From NCBI RefSeq assembly GCF_932276165.1, contig NC_064009.1, positions 8,494,001 to 8,558,000 on the forward strand: a DNA stretch of 64,000 nucleotides. Reading direction: 5' to 3'. The notes under the pieces are model-generated. The model ran no database searches, had not been told where the DNA came from, and saw only the letters and a program-made list of their open reading frames with translations. Positions 45,263 through 57,962 of the stretch are shown in pieces (the stretch's first letter is position 1; each line of letters starts with the position of its first letter). The stretch comes from Plutella xylostella. Its lineage: Eukaryota > Arthropoda > Insecta > Lepidoptera > Plutellidae. The translations under genes were made by a program, and so were the position numbers.

Positions 45263-46564
45263 TAAGTATATGGGAAGTTGAATGTTATTTGCCTTTACTT
45301 CAGGCTGTGATTAGTCAATATAAACTATATTAATTCGTTTAGTTTATACTCCGCAACCGCGTGTATCAACTTTGTTATCATTCATATGAAGAAGAAAAAC
45401 TCATTAGGTACTTCCATTTTAAATAACTTCTAACATGACATTTACAAGGCTTCCCCATTTCCTCTCCTAACAGGTCAGTTTCAAGTTACCGGTTAATCAC
45501 TTGCATTTAATCAACACATACAAATCACCGTCACAATTTATGCGCCCAGTGTAACCCGGGCCTGCGTAAACTCTGACATTCCACACACACACACGCGAAA
45601 CACGCACACACGCAAACACAATCCATAGACCCACAACGTCACCTGTCGACCTCCCTGGCCGTACGTTATTAATACTATACAACGAGTTCTCAACTGATCC
45701 TTTCTTATGGTCACTGCTGAATAATAATATCTGACTTTTAAATGAGAAGAATTTCTAGACCTGTTCCGTTGCTATTGGCGTACGTCATAGGTTAAAAAAA
45801 GAATTCCTTACAATTAAATTACCTACCTACATATGTTTTTTTTTTTTGTTTTATAGAGACAATAAAAGTTGAATAATTAGGCTTCGTATATTAATAAACT
45901 GAAACTGACCGAATTAATACAAATGTCAAGGTCTTGTTGGATAAGAAATCCTTTACTACCACTAGATATGGATTAGTCAGAATTAGAATACAATGACATA
46001 ACATCCATGCACCTAGATAGTACCTACCTATTTCCAAAGCCTTCAGATAAATATTTTAATATCACTTTTATTTTTCACACAGAGTTCAGTTAAGCGTGAT
46101 CAGCTGAGAAGAGGTCCTATTGGTCAACACACTCACACGTACACATTCCAATCTCTGTCTTATGTGTGCTTTTCAATGGAATCCTGAACGCAGACCCGTT
46201 TGATGCGCTATCCACTTTGCAATACGGTTGCTTTTGAAACGGGATAGGAAGTGAGATCGCATAGACCACAGAGAAATGTAACTTGTAGAGGTCGTGGGAA
46301 GGTAAAACTGGCGATTCGGTTAGTTATATATTAATACTTTAACGGTATACCGTTTTTGATCACAGTAGACCTGGATGGTGGGTATTAATTGTTCGACACT
46401 CGATGTATGACGGTGGCGGTACCGTTCAATTGTTTTTTTACTTTCTCTGTGTAAGTAGGAAGTGTTAGGTCGCATTTGTTGAGGCGTTAACTATCTTTAA
46501 TTGGGTTTTCGTTTAGAAATGAGACAGGGTTTGCTAAAACTGATGGTTTGTTTTTTGGATTATA

Positions 46565-46775
46565 CAGGGTGTTGCAAAAAGGGTGTACGAAGCCGAAACC
46601 TACATGTGCAGCATGTGATATATAAGCCCCAAAATGAAATCAGAATTTCATATTCGCTAAAAAAAACATCACGTTTCGCGATTTCAAAAAATTCTGATTT
46701 TATTTTCGGACTTAGATATAACAAGCTGCTTATGAAGGTTTCAGCTTAGTACTATACTCTTTTTGCAACACCCTA
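46565..46775. mobile_element. TA-flanked palindromic MITE with CAGGGTGTTGC terminus, copy 2
   Basis: Left end CAGGGTGTTGCAAAAAGGGT after TA (46563-46564), with AGCCGAAACCTACATGTGCA inside; right end CTTTTTGCAACACCCTA. Same family as 25961-26219 but shorter and with a mutated right flank. Confidence 0.75.
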
Positions 46776-49548
46776 AATAGAAAAAAAAAACTTAAATATT
46801 TACTTAGACTGATTCAAGAAAGTTAGTCATAAACTGCTACGAACAATAAATTGATAAAAAAAAGTACATTACAGTTCAGTTTTAATATTTTTTTTTCAAT
46901 TAGGTTAGGCTTCATTAGTTAATAGTTAATTTATATTATAACCTTGAATAAATGATAAAAAAGTACATTACATATTATATTATATAACCTAGTAGCTGCA
47001 TAAACCAGATAATTTTAAACAGAATGTATGTTTTAAGATACATATATTATATAAACAACAATTTACCGTATGACCCTTAATCAGAATAATTAAAAGAGTT
47101 GAGACTGTTGACTTTTAATCTAGATTAACTTGATATAGTTTTTTTAAATCGCACCAAAAAGATACCGCATTTTAAAGTAATCTAAATTCACATTTCTTCT
47201 TATAGTTCATTAACTATTAACAGATCGATTAAATAATAGTTAATGTAGAAGATCAGTAATTAAAAAAACGAAGCACCGATAATTTATTCTAAATTTCCTT
47301 TTAGTAACGACATTTTTAATTAATTTGCTTTTATAATATGGCATCTGGTAGTTTTTTCACATTCGCAAGTTTATCGTTGGAGAGGTTGGTGAAATTGTGT
47401 TTTCTGTTCTGTTTGATGAGACCGCTCTGATGATGAATTCCGAGCATATACGGAATCACAGCTTAAGGCTGTCTGCCACTAGAGTGGATCGGAGCGGTGT
47501 GCGAGGCAATACTCGTCCAATAAAAGTGCATGAGCGGATTTTTAAGCAATTTCATCGATCGATTTTTGCCTCGCACATTGCTCCGCTAGTGCTCTGATCT
47601 GGTGGACAACACAGTGATAATTATTCAACAATACACGTTTTGCTGGAATACGTTTAATTACTAATACTCCTGTTTTTTATTTGAATAGGCAGAAGCAACT
47701 TAGAGATAGACGCGCTTTCAACTGTGTTGGCTATTTATTTTACTTGTTTGTTATTTATTTTAAAAGGTTCATGGGTGCTAAAACTGTAAAAATATGTATG
47801 AATAAATGATAAATTAACAATAATAAGTTAACAGCTCGATAATAGGAAGTTATTTTGAACAGCTCTATATAAGTACAAATCACCTTATTCTCCCAATATA
47901 CCTGTCCACTCCATTTATCATGCTCGCATTAACATGCAGTTAATACCTTACTAAACCTGCATGAAATAAATCCGGACCCAAGGTACCTGATCCACTTATT
48001 TATGTAAATGATTAACGTGTGAAATCCACACTTCTTTACGTCTTCATAATGGCTTCTTAGACGTGTTTGACCATGTTCGTGCATTAGAATAGTAATGCCG
48101 GTAGAAGTGCAACTGTCAGATAATTCTCAATTTCTAGTAAAAGTTACCTGTTATTGTCACTATAATAATGACTATTTCATAATTAAAGTCAACTAGGTAT
48201 AACTACATTAATATGTGGTTAAAATACGAATTTAATAATTACTCACTAATAATATATGTAGCATCATTAGTGGGTATCTTCGCTGGATAATTTATCTCAA
48301 GGTAGGACTAAACCCATCTTCAAAATCTAAAAAAGTCATGCATCATGACACTGAAATTCATCAACGAGCCTACGATTAATTTCGTACAAAATCACCGGTA
48401 CACAATGTTCATTATTCGTCAAATTTTCTCTACGATTTCTTTTTTTGAATTCCAGTTAGCGACAAATATTAAACTTTCTTCCTCACTTCTCTCATCCACA
48501 GTGTCCTGAAGTTTTCTAGGCTCATTAGTTAAGTAAGCAGTGAAGTAAGGCAAACAATTCGACTATTAAGACCATGTTTGCACCTCGCTTAAGCACTTAT
48601 GTTCCCGTTAGATGTAAGGTGTGTGGCGTGCTATTAGGGTTTCGGGACTGGGGTCACTTTAGTTTTAGAAGTTTCAAAGCACTTGACCACGATATATAGG
48701 AAAAGTACCAATTGCATGACAGCCATTGACAGCTCTCATTGTCTCTTTTTTTGATAAACTAGACAAACCCTTTTGGATTCCGAGTGCATCAAGACCTTAA
48801 CGGCCGTTGAGTGTATAAAAGTAAAGTATACGTATACAACGAAAAATATTTAATTAAATTATAAACTGCTACTATCACGCTTAAAGGAACAATATGAACA
48901 GTATGTTTAGCTTAGCTGTATGTTCCTTAACAAGATTATGAAAATTGGTAGGGTACATGTTATTGACAAATGCCTTAAAATAATTCATTGAAATTTACGT
49001 AAGAATGTCAAGTCACATTTGAATATTATTACAAGCTTTACAAAAAATACAGTAACAAGATTGTGCCTCAGACATTTTCACCAGCATAATCTTTTTATAA
49101 TAATGAAATATAAAATCTTAAACTTTTATAAATTGATACTTGGATACTGATATTGAAAAATAATCTTTGTGTAACAGATATAAGGCCTATATAAACATAA
49201 TTTATTGAACCTATATAACAAGAACTTTAATTTAATCTACATGACAATTCCCTATCATTGGGTCGTTCTGTCAGATTAGGTTTCTATTTATAGTTTAACA
49301 TGAACTTTGGCCACTATCCAGTATCGTTATTTTGAAACATGCCTTTATGGCCAAAATGGATTAAGTAGATTATCATAAGCTTTTAAGTATTATGTATTAC
49401 GGCAAAATGCTCCACCAGGTAGGTAGCGATGGAACTGCGTAAATTTATAGTTACATTTCATTTCATTAAAATAATATAATAAAAAATATAAGCTTAACAA
49501 GTTCTGCTTGGTGACGCTTCCGCCAATCACAGAAACCCATGTCATAAC
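46776..49548. other. Probable intron, non-coding
   Basis: AT-rich. Apart from the small inverted repeat at 47493-47585 I see nothing I can define. Confidence 0.4.
47493..47585. mobile_element. Small inverted-repeat element (possible MITE)
   Basis: CGGAGCGGTGTGCGAGGCAA (from 47491) is mirrored by TTGCCTCGCACATTGCTCCG at the right. Imperfect complementarity continues outward through ACTAGAG-type and ATCAGAGCACTAG-type sequence. No clear target duplication. Confidence 0.5.
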
Positions 49549-49796
49549 TCGACGGTTAAATGGCGTAGTGGTTAGTGGCCCTGACTGCTATGCCAAAGGT
49601 CCCCGGTTCGATTCCCGGCTGGGGCAGATATTTTTTTAAAGGCTGATATTTGTACTCGGGTCTTGGGAGTTGATATTTATATTTAATATGTATTTGTGTA
49701 GATATATCAGCTGTCCGATACCCATAACACAGGTTCTACCTAGCTTGGGGTCGGATGGCCGTGTGTGAGATGTTCCCACATATTTATTTATTTATT
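49549..49796 (+). mobile_element. tRNA-derived SINE with ATTT tail
   Basis: The head carries A box TGGCGTAGTGG at 49561-49571 and B box GGTTCGATTCC at 49605-49615, and is closely related to the head at 20648. After GGGGCAGATATTT the body changes completely to ATATCAGCTGTCCGATACCC, CTAGCTTGGGGTCGG and GTGTGTGAGATGTTCCCACA, ending in ATTTATTTATTT. Same head, different tail. Confidence 0.8.
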
Positions 49797-51378
49797 TTTA
49801 TAATTCAGTTCCGTTGAGTTCCGCTCAACCACAGTCTACTACTGAATATCTAATACAATTGTAGTTCTTAACATCTTAGTAGTTTCTATATTATCAAAAT
49901 TCATGTATACTAAATGATTAGTGATCACAATAATTATAACTGTCTGGCAGCTAACGTAAAAAATATCTAGGCGCACGAATTTAACCTATACAAATTCAGT
50001 AAACTTTTGGCACTTAATTAAATTCAAATACACCACCAAGCAACCGGCAGTAATTAACGTAAATACCTACATGTTTATTACCAGTCATAAAATATTAAAT
50101 GTATGACTGTTTGAAGAAGATGTAAATTATGCAGACAGAGTTTATACAGGCAAGTTGCCATTAGACAAGTACATAGACGAGACGATTGATCCTTGTTTGT
50201 TTAGACCGTGAAAGCTGCGCGCGCGCCGCCTACCAAATTGTCCTTAGTGCGTAAAAGAGGTACAGTTCCAATTAAATATATAAAAACTAATGTGGCCCAT
50301 TGTTTATAATTTACTGTTGGATATGGACCTCCTCTATAGTAATTATTCCTAATTGACGTATGCTACTTTTTCTCTAATATTGTGCGGAACAGGCTAGAGT
50401 AAATTATTTATTTTTCTTGGTTCAGCCAGAAATATTTAAACAATATTTACATTTTTATTAGCTGTTTCATCCTCATTGTAATTTTCTAAGCTAACGCATT
50501 TTTATAAAAAAAAAAACATTTTGCTCTTATAAATTGATTATTTACTTAAATTATAAATACCTACATTCAAGTTACTTTTACTTCGCAATAGTTTGAGCAC
50601 GCGTCTGTCGCCCGATGCGTCAAGGCAAGGCTGCCATTTCTTAGTACCGCGTAGACTTAACAATAAGCTACAGGTACTGTGAAAAAGTGTGCACACGGGA
50701 GAAAACCTTCTGTAAGTGTATTTGTCGTTCAAATCATAAAGTGGTAACTTATTTGATGAGATTTCTAATTTTATTACTTGTTACTTTATGTTTGTATGTA
50801 AATAGAAATACAGGTTGCAAGTTTAACTGATAAAGTATCTACCAGCATGCGTACTTATTATTGTTAAATATATACAATAAATGGTATAAATAAAATATGT
50901 ATACTTGCGGTAAGTATTAATTATATTAAAAGATACGTTCTACGTATTTTACGTTGGCGAACGTTTCAAATAGCAGAACTTTTTTTTTCATGCAACGCGT
51001 TGATCTCTTTTATAGGAAACATCATACAAAAGAATTCAACGCGGAGTAAGTTTTTTTGGTCTCACCATAATATATTTTGTAAATTTTATACAAATAACCG
51101 TAAAATATACTATGTATGTATATTTATTAAATAGATTTTCCAACTTTCATCTTCACCGCTGGTCGGCTACCTCGACCATGCATTGTATTGTAATGGATCC
51201 GTGCCGAGAATTTACAACTACAAACATCGCATGGACTGACTGAACTATTTCGATTTAGAGTTATTATTAGGAAAACATTCAGAGTTTAATATTTATTGTT
51301 TTATTAATATGCAGGTATGTATGTATGTGTTTTTTTAAACAAGACTTTTGCACACATAATCATAATCGCATATCTTAA
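49797..51378. other. Probable intron, non-coding
   Basis: No gene or defined repeat. Short GC-rich patches occur at 50210-50230 and 50590-50700. Confidence 0.4.
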
Positions 51379-51590
51379 AAGTGGATGCAGCAATGCACCT
51401 CTGCCTACCCCGCAAGGGAGTACATTAGTACAAGGCGTGAGTGCGTGTGTGTGCATATCTTACGTCCGTACTAATGTAAACGTAACAAGAAAAAAATGCT
51501 TTTAGCATTAAGTCCACCTGATTGTACATAGTTACTTCTGTATATTGTGCAATAAAAGAATAAAATAAATAAATAAAAAATAGACTACTA
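51379..51590 (+). mobile_element. Headless SINE/LINE 3' end
   Basis: GCAGCAATGCACCTCTGCC, ACCCCGCAAGGGAGTACATT and CAAGGCGTGAGTGCGTG match the body of the SINE at 20648 without its tRNA head. A second 3' end follows, GTATATTGTGCAATAAAAG with an AAAT-repeat tail. This is either two adjacent insertions or a longer parent element. Confidence 0.6.
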
Positions 51591-54084
51591 AACTGACGAG
51601 CTAAGTGGTACACAGGTCTAATGTTAGTATGTAGCAATAAAACTGCCATGCGTAAGATTACATTAATTAAACAAAAAACTAATTTTATACCTAAAAGGGG
51701 TAGTCAACTGTTTCCAGTTCAGTACCAACACCCTATCACTGTGTAAGTAACTATAATTAAACCTGATGTAAACATTACTTAGTATTCAAATAGGAACATC
51801 ATTACGTAAAAACGTAAGTAGATTAATAGGTCAATGTAGGGTTTAGTTTTATTTTTATCGACGAGCTCATTTTTATTGCAATCATGAAGTCTTGAACTTA
51901 TCGTATTTTGTCCCTTTGTGACTGCAAAAGTCATGTTTTTTGATAAAATTATTTTATTTTAGCTAAAAAGTACCTGATAACTGATTTGAAAATTTCCTAC
52001 TTTTATATAAAAGTTATAGTTGCCAATGTTGAGACACTACTATTGATATAATCAAAATATAATATTTCCAAAAAAAATATTTTTTTAAATCTTCCAAAAT
52101 ACACCACTATAAAAATACCAGAACTGCTAACGGTTGTACGTATAAGTTGGCTATCGTCGATACTACAATACATTGTCATGTTTATGTGTCCACGAGACTC
52201 ATTTCATACAATAAAGATTATGTTGACATAACTGGATCTCCATTCTGATGCCCCTAAAAGTGCAATTATGACAAGAAAGAAAACGTCCAAATTATACAAG
52301 CCGTCAAAACTGGCTGTAAATAACGTCGATAAATGGATAAACCGTAATAAAATCACTGATAAAACCCATAGAGGGCGACACTGGCTGGAGAGAATCGTAA
52401 ATAAGAGGCAAATAGAATTTCGAAACGCGTTAAAAGGCGTTCAGCTTAGAATCGAATGGTGAATCGATGCAGCGAGCGTGTGTATCGATAGGCTGTTTCG
52501 AGTGATTACTGTAATGACAATTTATGCGTGATTCTAGTTGAATATGTAAACGAGATGGCGCTGTCTGTAAGCGGCGCCGGACCACCCGTGTGACTGCATT
52601 CATTTTGTTTCTATTCTTTATCACAACACATTTTACGCTCGACATTTAGATCTAAATAGTTTTTTTTACAACGCATACACTTTTAACTATCTGTATCAAA
52701 CCTAACATTATATCGTGTCATAAAACTCCATAAAAAAATTACAAACCGTTATGGATTTTCGTCTGTCAAACATGCGAAATTCAAATGATTGTAGAGCCAA
52801 ATTGATCGTGACAACCTTTCGCATTGTGCATCAGACATCGAGTACTCGATACTGAATCGAGTTGGCTGCGCAAGTGGTCGCGCATCACAACATTATGTCG
52901 TGTGTGACGGCGCGTGAAATCTGTGCGCACGCGCGTCTGTCTGGTAATCTAGTTGCGTTTGACTGATGTTCGGTTTAATTTGTATTAGCGTGGGAATGGG
53001 TGCGGTTGTGTTTCAATTTGAAGTTCACAATATGTTTCTATCCATGTTATAATAAGGAATTTATGATTAATTTTGCTTCACTTTGCCTTATGCCAAAATT
53101 TTATTGAACCTTTTTAAGAAGGGCAAACACAAAAATAAACATGTTTTTGTATTTGCCCTTGAGTATAATTTAATTAAATGTATGGATGTAGGAAGATAAT
53201 TATGAATCCCGGTAATGTAATTTTACTAATGTGACTTTAATTTAATTGAAAATTGTAGCAGTCGAAATTAATCAGTAATCTTGTTTTAAAATTCCCGAGT
53301 GAAAATAACAATTTCTAAAATAAATAACAGGATCTTAAATTTTAATAAATACCTACTTAGCTCATGAGAATATTAATTTTAGTCCCATTTTAAGTCTAAT
53401 GTAACACTAATAATGGGTTTTTAATTCACGAACGGCAAGTGGTTTGTACCATTTTTTAATTTGCAATTCACTCTTATTTGTCAGGTATGTTAATTTAAAA
53501 TAAAACTATAAATTTACGGGCCTGATTAAGCCATTCGTTTCCCACTGATATGCGTTTTATTAACAAAATTATTCGTTTTACTAACGATTATTGATGTTGG
53601 TTCTATGTAATATTTAGTATCAAATTCTCGAAAAACCACTACATTTCCAACAAATTATTACCAGCTCAGATAATTTTCATGTTAAAAATATTAAATTAAC
53701 ACGTTATTTAATCTGACATGACATATTGCTAATTCGGTGATTTTATGTATGGATGCTAAATACCTATACATACACTAGGACTATTAATGGAAATGAGGGC
53801 ATAGCTAAATATGTAACTGAAAACACCTCGTTTTAAATTATGGTTTTAAGTTATATACCTACGTAGGATTCTATATTCTAAGACGTATCAGTGTAAATAT
53901 TGAAATTATACATTTATGAATCGGTTTTAAAATTCTTTGCCACTTCGGATACAAAAAAAAACAATCTTAGGACACCCCTCGCTTTTGGTCAGGGTAAAAA
54001 ATTATTGCAATGTCGGTACTTTAGTGCTATAGCAATAGCAACTTAGTCTCTATGTTACGGAAGCTGCCAACATTGTATATAAGT
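51591..54084. other. Probable intron, non-coding
   Basis: 52480-52960 is richer in CpG than its surroundings, but I found no splice-bounded coding frame or CxxC finger motif there. The 64-residue frame at 52268 is basic and unrecognised. The hairpin at 53119-53160 is listed separately. Confidence 0.4.
53119..53160. repeat. 17-bp-arm hairpin
   Basis: AAGGGCAAACACAAAAA (53119-53135) pairs with TTTTTGTATTTGCCCTT (53144-53160) with one mismatch and an 8-base loop. Function is unknown. Confidence 0.6.
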
Positions 54085-54830
54085 AAGAACTAGATCCCAA
54101 ATCGGTGTCCTACAACACAGAATAAAATTATGTTTAACTAATTTCAACGACAAGATCTGGAACGAAAAGCTGGCCAGGGTGGATAATGCACATTCAGACC
54201 TATGGAAAATTGTCAAGTCGCTAAAAAACAAACCTGTAACGATTCCACCTCTTCTTAAGCCAGACGGCACCATGACTTCAAATGCTACCAAGCAATGCAA
54301 TGAATTAGCTTCTGCATTTTTTCAAAACATGTCTCTAACTGCAAATTGGAGCGATGATGAAACAAATGAAATGGTAATGAAATCCCTTTCGGAACTTAAT
54401 TCATACCACAGTACCCAGCTACATCATCCTGTGCGCCCTCGCGAAATATGGAAGTACTTAAAAAGTTTTAAATGCCGCAAATCTCCAGGCGTCAACGGTA
54501 TCAACAACTCACTGCTAAAAAACATGCCCCAAAAATGCATATTAGTACTTACCAAGATATTTAACGCTTGCCTCTTCTTAGGCTATTTCCCTTCATGCTG
54601 GAAACTAGCTAAAGTTATAGGTTTAAAAAAATCGGGTAAAGACGAAACCATTCCCTCTAACTACCGTCCTATTAGTTTGCTCCCTTCCCTAGGGAAGCTA
54701 CTAGAACGCCTTATTCGTGATCGTCTTCTAAAATACGCAAAGCATATAGATGAGCAGTTTGGTTTCCGACAGTCTCACTCGACCATTCAACAACTTGCCC
54801 GTGTAGCCCAGCATATTGCTCATAATCTTA
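54085..54830 (+). pseudogene. LINE reverse transcriptase, N-terminal half (broken)
   Basis: Open from about 54085 as RSQIGVLQHRIKLCLTNFN and then the pre-RT region DNAHSDLWKIVKSLKNK. The reverse transcriptase domain starts with SPGVNGINN, GYFPSCWKLAKVIGLKK and SNYRPISLLPSLGKLLERLI, and reaches DEQFGFRQSHSTIQQL (RT motifs 0-2). These are typical Jockey-clade motifs. The reading frame runs straight into the inserted transposon at 54831 and stops inside it. Upstream, an in-frame TAA at about 54080 marks the truncation. Confidence 0.85.
54828..54830. repeat. TTA target site duplication, left
   Basis: Left copy of the 3-bp duplication made by the element at 54831-57096; the right copy is at 57097-57099. 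Removing the element with one TTA puts both LINE halves back in one frame up to the codons MFLLD. Confidence 0.85.
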
Positions 54831-57096
54831 CGGTCTTATTCATAAAAAAACCTTAAAGTAGGTTTACTGAGCTCAATAGTTACGGAACACATTAAGCCTA
54901 TTTGAGGTTTCGTAAAAATCTCTATTCATAATAGTTCCGTAAACCTTCAGTAACTATCATAGACCTACTACCTCTAGACTGGCAATCGCCGTGTGCACTA
55001 TTCTCTTTCTCACTCAAACCATAGATGTTGCCGACAAAAAAATTAAACCTAAATATGGGGAAATTTAAGTTATCATAAAAACAAAACTTGAGTATATCGT
55101 CGGTTGATAGGAAAAAGACACTAAAGGCTAATTTTTCAATAGCCAGATAAAAGTTTTGCTGGGAAATAATTTTGATGCTGTTGCGTCTCAATGTTTCTCA
55201 ATGTTTGTATTACCCAGATAACATTTATCTGAATATTGAAAAATCTGCCTTAGTGAGTTTTTCCTGTCAACCGACGATATAAGAAAAAAAAATTTACTCA
55301 TACTTATTTGATTTCAATATAATTGTTTAATATACTGTTAGAAGGAATTATTCACAACAGCTTTGTGGCCGCACTCTTATCTCGAGGAATAACACAGAAT
55401 AGAAGAAAGTTGTCTATGACATGTCTTGTCTATGGACTGAGCGTTCTCTGACGTTTACCGGCATCTTGTTCTCAAGCATAAATTGCGCATGGCTTCATGA
55501 TTTTAATTTAAGCGAATCCTAGAAAATATAACATAGTAAGTCAATATTTTAACGCTTAAAAATACACAAACTGAGTTGATTGTATGATTCATTGTCTTCG
55601 TCCAATCGAAACAATCCTCTTCAAAATGTGCCGAACACAATTTTTGTATGTTTCTTTGGTTCCCAATTTGTGCGACCGGTAATGTCTATCCATTTTCTTG
55701 ATATTTTTTTTCTGTCGGAAACCTATGAAGCAGAGATAAATGGATGAGCATGAGCATTATAATCGTGGGCCAAATATGTGATGGGGTTTTTTTTAAAGGA
55801 AACACGTATTTCGTATCAATACAATAAACTTTATATTATACAGAAGAAATCACAAATAGAAGAAAAAAACGAAACGAACGTTTCCTCACAATGAGAGGCA
55901 CCTCATTTGAAAGAGGAGAATGACTTCTACAAAATACAATCTTCACAAAAACCGAATTCGTGCGCCCCATTTGTAAACCCAACCCGAGTCCGTTACAATT
56001 TCTAGTGTTTTCTTTGCATACTATAATATTTGTGGGTAAAATAAATTTTCAATAACTTGCAACACCATGTGATTTGTTATGATATGGTACCTCGTAATTT
56101 TTACTTAAAACTGATACTAAAAGACCTTACAGTATTAAAATTAGTATCGTTTTATATTAAAATCGAGCCAATAGATAGTACTATGATGAATGTAAGCTTG
56201 TTAAACTTGATAGTATCTACTTACATGTGAAAATATATCTCATCCATCATTCCATCGTGTTTTCGTTCAATATGCTCTATACAACCGAACAAAATCCACC
56301 CACCCATGTCACACACTCGTTAAGTGATGATAATAGTCTAATAAACTTAATAAACACCCACAAATCACTAGCAAATCAAAAATAAATAGCATTTAGAAAA
56401 TTTTGTTGCAACTGTCAGCCTTTGTTTGACACAGATTTTTCATTTGTTTCATTGTTTGGCACAGAGAACTGACGTAAACAGGCGCCTCAGCAAAAAGGAC
56501 AAAAAACATTTACAGCTTAACGTTTCTTTCTTACGCTTAATGTAGCTAAGCGTCTCTTTTTCGCAATGTCAGAACTGTCACGATTATACCCCTGTGGTAA
56601 CTATAGTGATGCTAATAGATTTCACAGACCAAACATTTTGACATTTACCCTATTAAGTTGCCGGTCCGACGAAACCATAAACAAAAATAGCGAAAACTTT
56701 CATTCATTTATCAATCTCTATTATCTATGTTAGCCACGGCGCGGCACTTAAAAAAGTTTACGTTGGCTTAAAGGCGCAGTTGGCCAAGCCAAAACCCACA
56801 AAAAAAATAATTAAATTTTTACGTTACCATGGCAACTTATTTTCAGCAAATATTAACTCACAACAAATGTCAAATCGTCAATAAAGCAGAACAGCTGTTG
56901 ACCGGCCGCCATGTTTTTGTACAAGAGGAGGCTTACGGAAGGTGTATAGTAGGGTCCAGCCAACTTTAGCATATCAAGGTTTTACGAATCAGTTGGAGAG
57001 TTCTTTAGCGCTATTGATCGTTTATGAATAAAGTTTTTTTGACATTTGCTTATAGCAGGCCTATAGGTCTCCCGTAACTTTTTATGAATAAGACCG
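54831..57096. mobile_element. PIF/Harbinger-like element, non-autonomous, 2,266 bp
   Basis: The termini are CGGTCTTATTCATAAAAA and exactly inverted TTTTTATGAATAAGACCG. A TTA duplication lies on both sides, which is diagnostic for PIF/Harbinger-type insertion. The CTTATTCATA core is shared with the small MITEs at 1199, 5392 and 27191. Inside, an imperfect inverted repeat of about 56 bp joins 55094-55150 to 55225-55280 (ATATCGTCGGTTGATAGG-type arms). No transposase or Myb-like frame is visible; the longest open frame, 89 residues on the minus strand at 54922-55191, shows no DDE motif. It is therefore a deletion derivative mobilised in trans. Confidence 0.85.
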
Positions 57097-57912
57097 TTAA
57101 TCTGTATACACCCACAGGCATGTTTCTACTGGATCGAAAAAGCGTTTGATACCGTCTGGCATAATGGACTATTAAACAAGCTAATTAAAAACAACGTTCC
57201 CTTGGATTTAGTCAAATTAGTACAGTCCTATCTCTCAAATCGAAAATTTAGAGTTCATATGCAAAATTCCACCTCAGATTATTACAACGTCCCTGCAGGC
57301 GTGCCCCAGGGCTCAGTACTGGGCCCAATATTATTTATAGTATATATTAATGATATACCTAAACAGCCCCATACTCAGCTAGCATGTTTCGCAGATGATA
57401 CGGCATCACTTACATCGTCTTAAGATGAAGAGCTGGTGATAGCGCGCCTGCAAATGAGTATTGACCTTATGTGTCAATATTTTAAAATGTGGAAGCTCAA
57501 GCTTAAGTCAAAAACCGAAGCCATTTTCTTTACTAGGAAATGAGCCCTGCCCAGGCAACTCTTAACTATTGGTGGATACCCTATTAAGTGAAAAAAATAT
57601 GTGAAGTATCTTGGTGTTACCATCGATAGGAAAATTAACTGGAGTACCCATGTTGAAAACCTAAAAGTAAAGGGAATAAAACCGATAAATGCTCTCAGCC
57701 CCATACTAAATCGAAAGAGCAATCTAAGCCCAGGCACTAAGTTGAAAATTTATTACACTCTAGTGCGTCCCTGCATTACATACGCTGCTCCAGTATGGAG
57801 CGGCACATGCGTAACTAATTACAAAAAACTTCATGGGTACAAAACAAAGCTATTAAAATAGCTTTTAAAACCCCCTACCTTACAAACCTTAAAGAACTAC
57901 ATATATCTGTTA
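57097..57912 (+). pseudogene. LINE reverse transcriptase, C-terminal half (broken)
   Basis: Continues the enzyme with EKAFDTVWH (first catalytic Asp region), AGVPQGSVLGPILFIVYIND (RT motif 4) and LACFADDTA, the catalytic FADD at 57388-57399. It then has KYLGVTIDRKINW and a thumb region to YAAPVWSG. Defects are a frameshift at about 57135, TAA at 57421-57423, TGA at 57541-57543, TGA at 57589-57591 and a second frameshift near 57836. The enzyme cannot be made. Confidence 0.85.
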
Positions 57913-57920
57913 ATTTTCCC

Positions 57921-57962
57921 TAGGTTGTGTAGTCGGGATCTTAATCCCGACTACACAACCTA
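57921..57962. repeat. Perfect 19-bp-arm hairpin
   Basis: TAGGTTGTGTAGTCGGGAT (57921-57939) and its exact complement at 57944-57962 surround a CTTA loop. It sits just after the reverse transcriptase remnant, at the start of the LINE 3' region. It could be a snap-back duplication, a tiny nested MITE or a structural RNA signal. Confidence 0.75.

Larger units (their letters stand above)
43712..46564. other. Probable intron, non-coding
   Basis: Contains the hairpin at 43967-44018 and the RTE scrap at 45187-45262, listed separately. At 45017-45030 and 45543-45556 the word GGTTACACTGGG recurs in inverted orientation 500 bp apart, possibly ends of an unidentified element. A CA/CG-rich low-complexity patch lies at 45580-45620. 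Confidence 0.4.

Noticed and set aside
45017..45556. GGTTACACTGGG in inverted orientation 500 bp apart
   Set aside because: Only about 12 bp match and no target duplication was found. Kept as a note in the intron entry, not as an element.
52268..52462. 64-residue basic frame with ATG
   Set aside because: There is no recognised domain, no promoter or splice context, and a comparable antisense frame. Left unannotated.
54922..55191. 89-residue minus-strand frame inside the Harbinger-like element
   Set aside because: It has no DDE, Myb or nuclease motif and lies beside and over an inverted repeat, so chance is likelier than a transposase.
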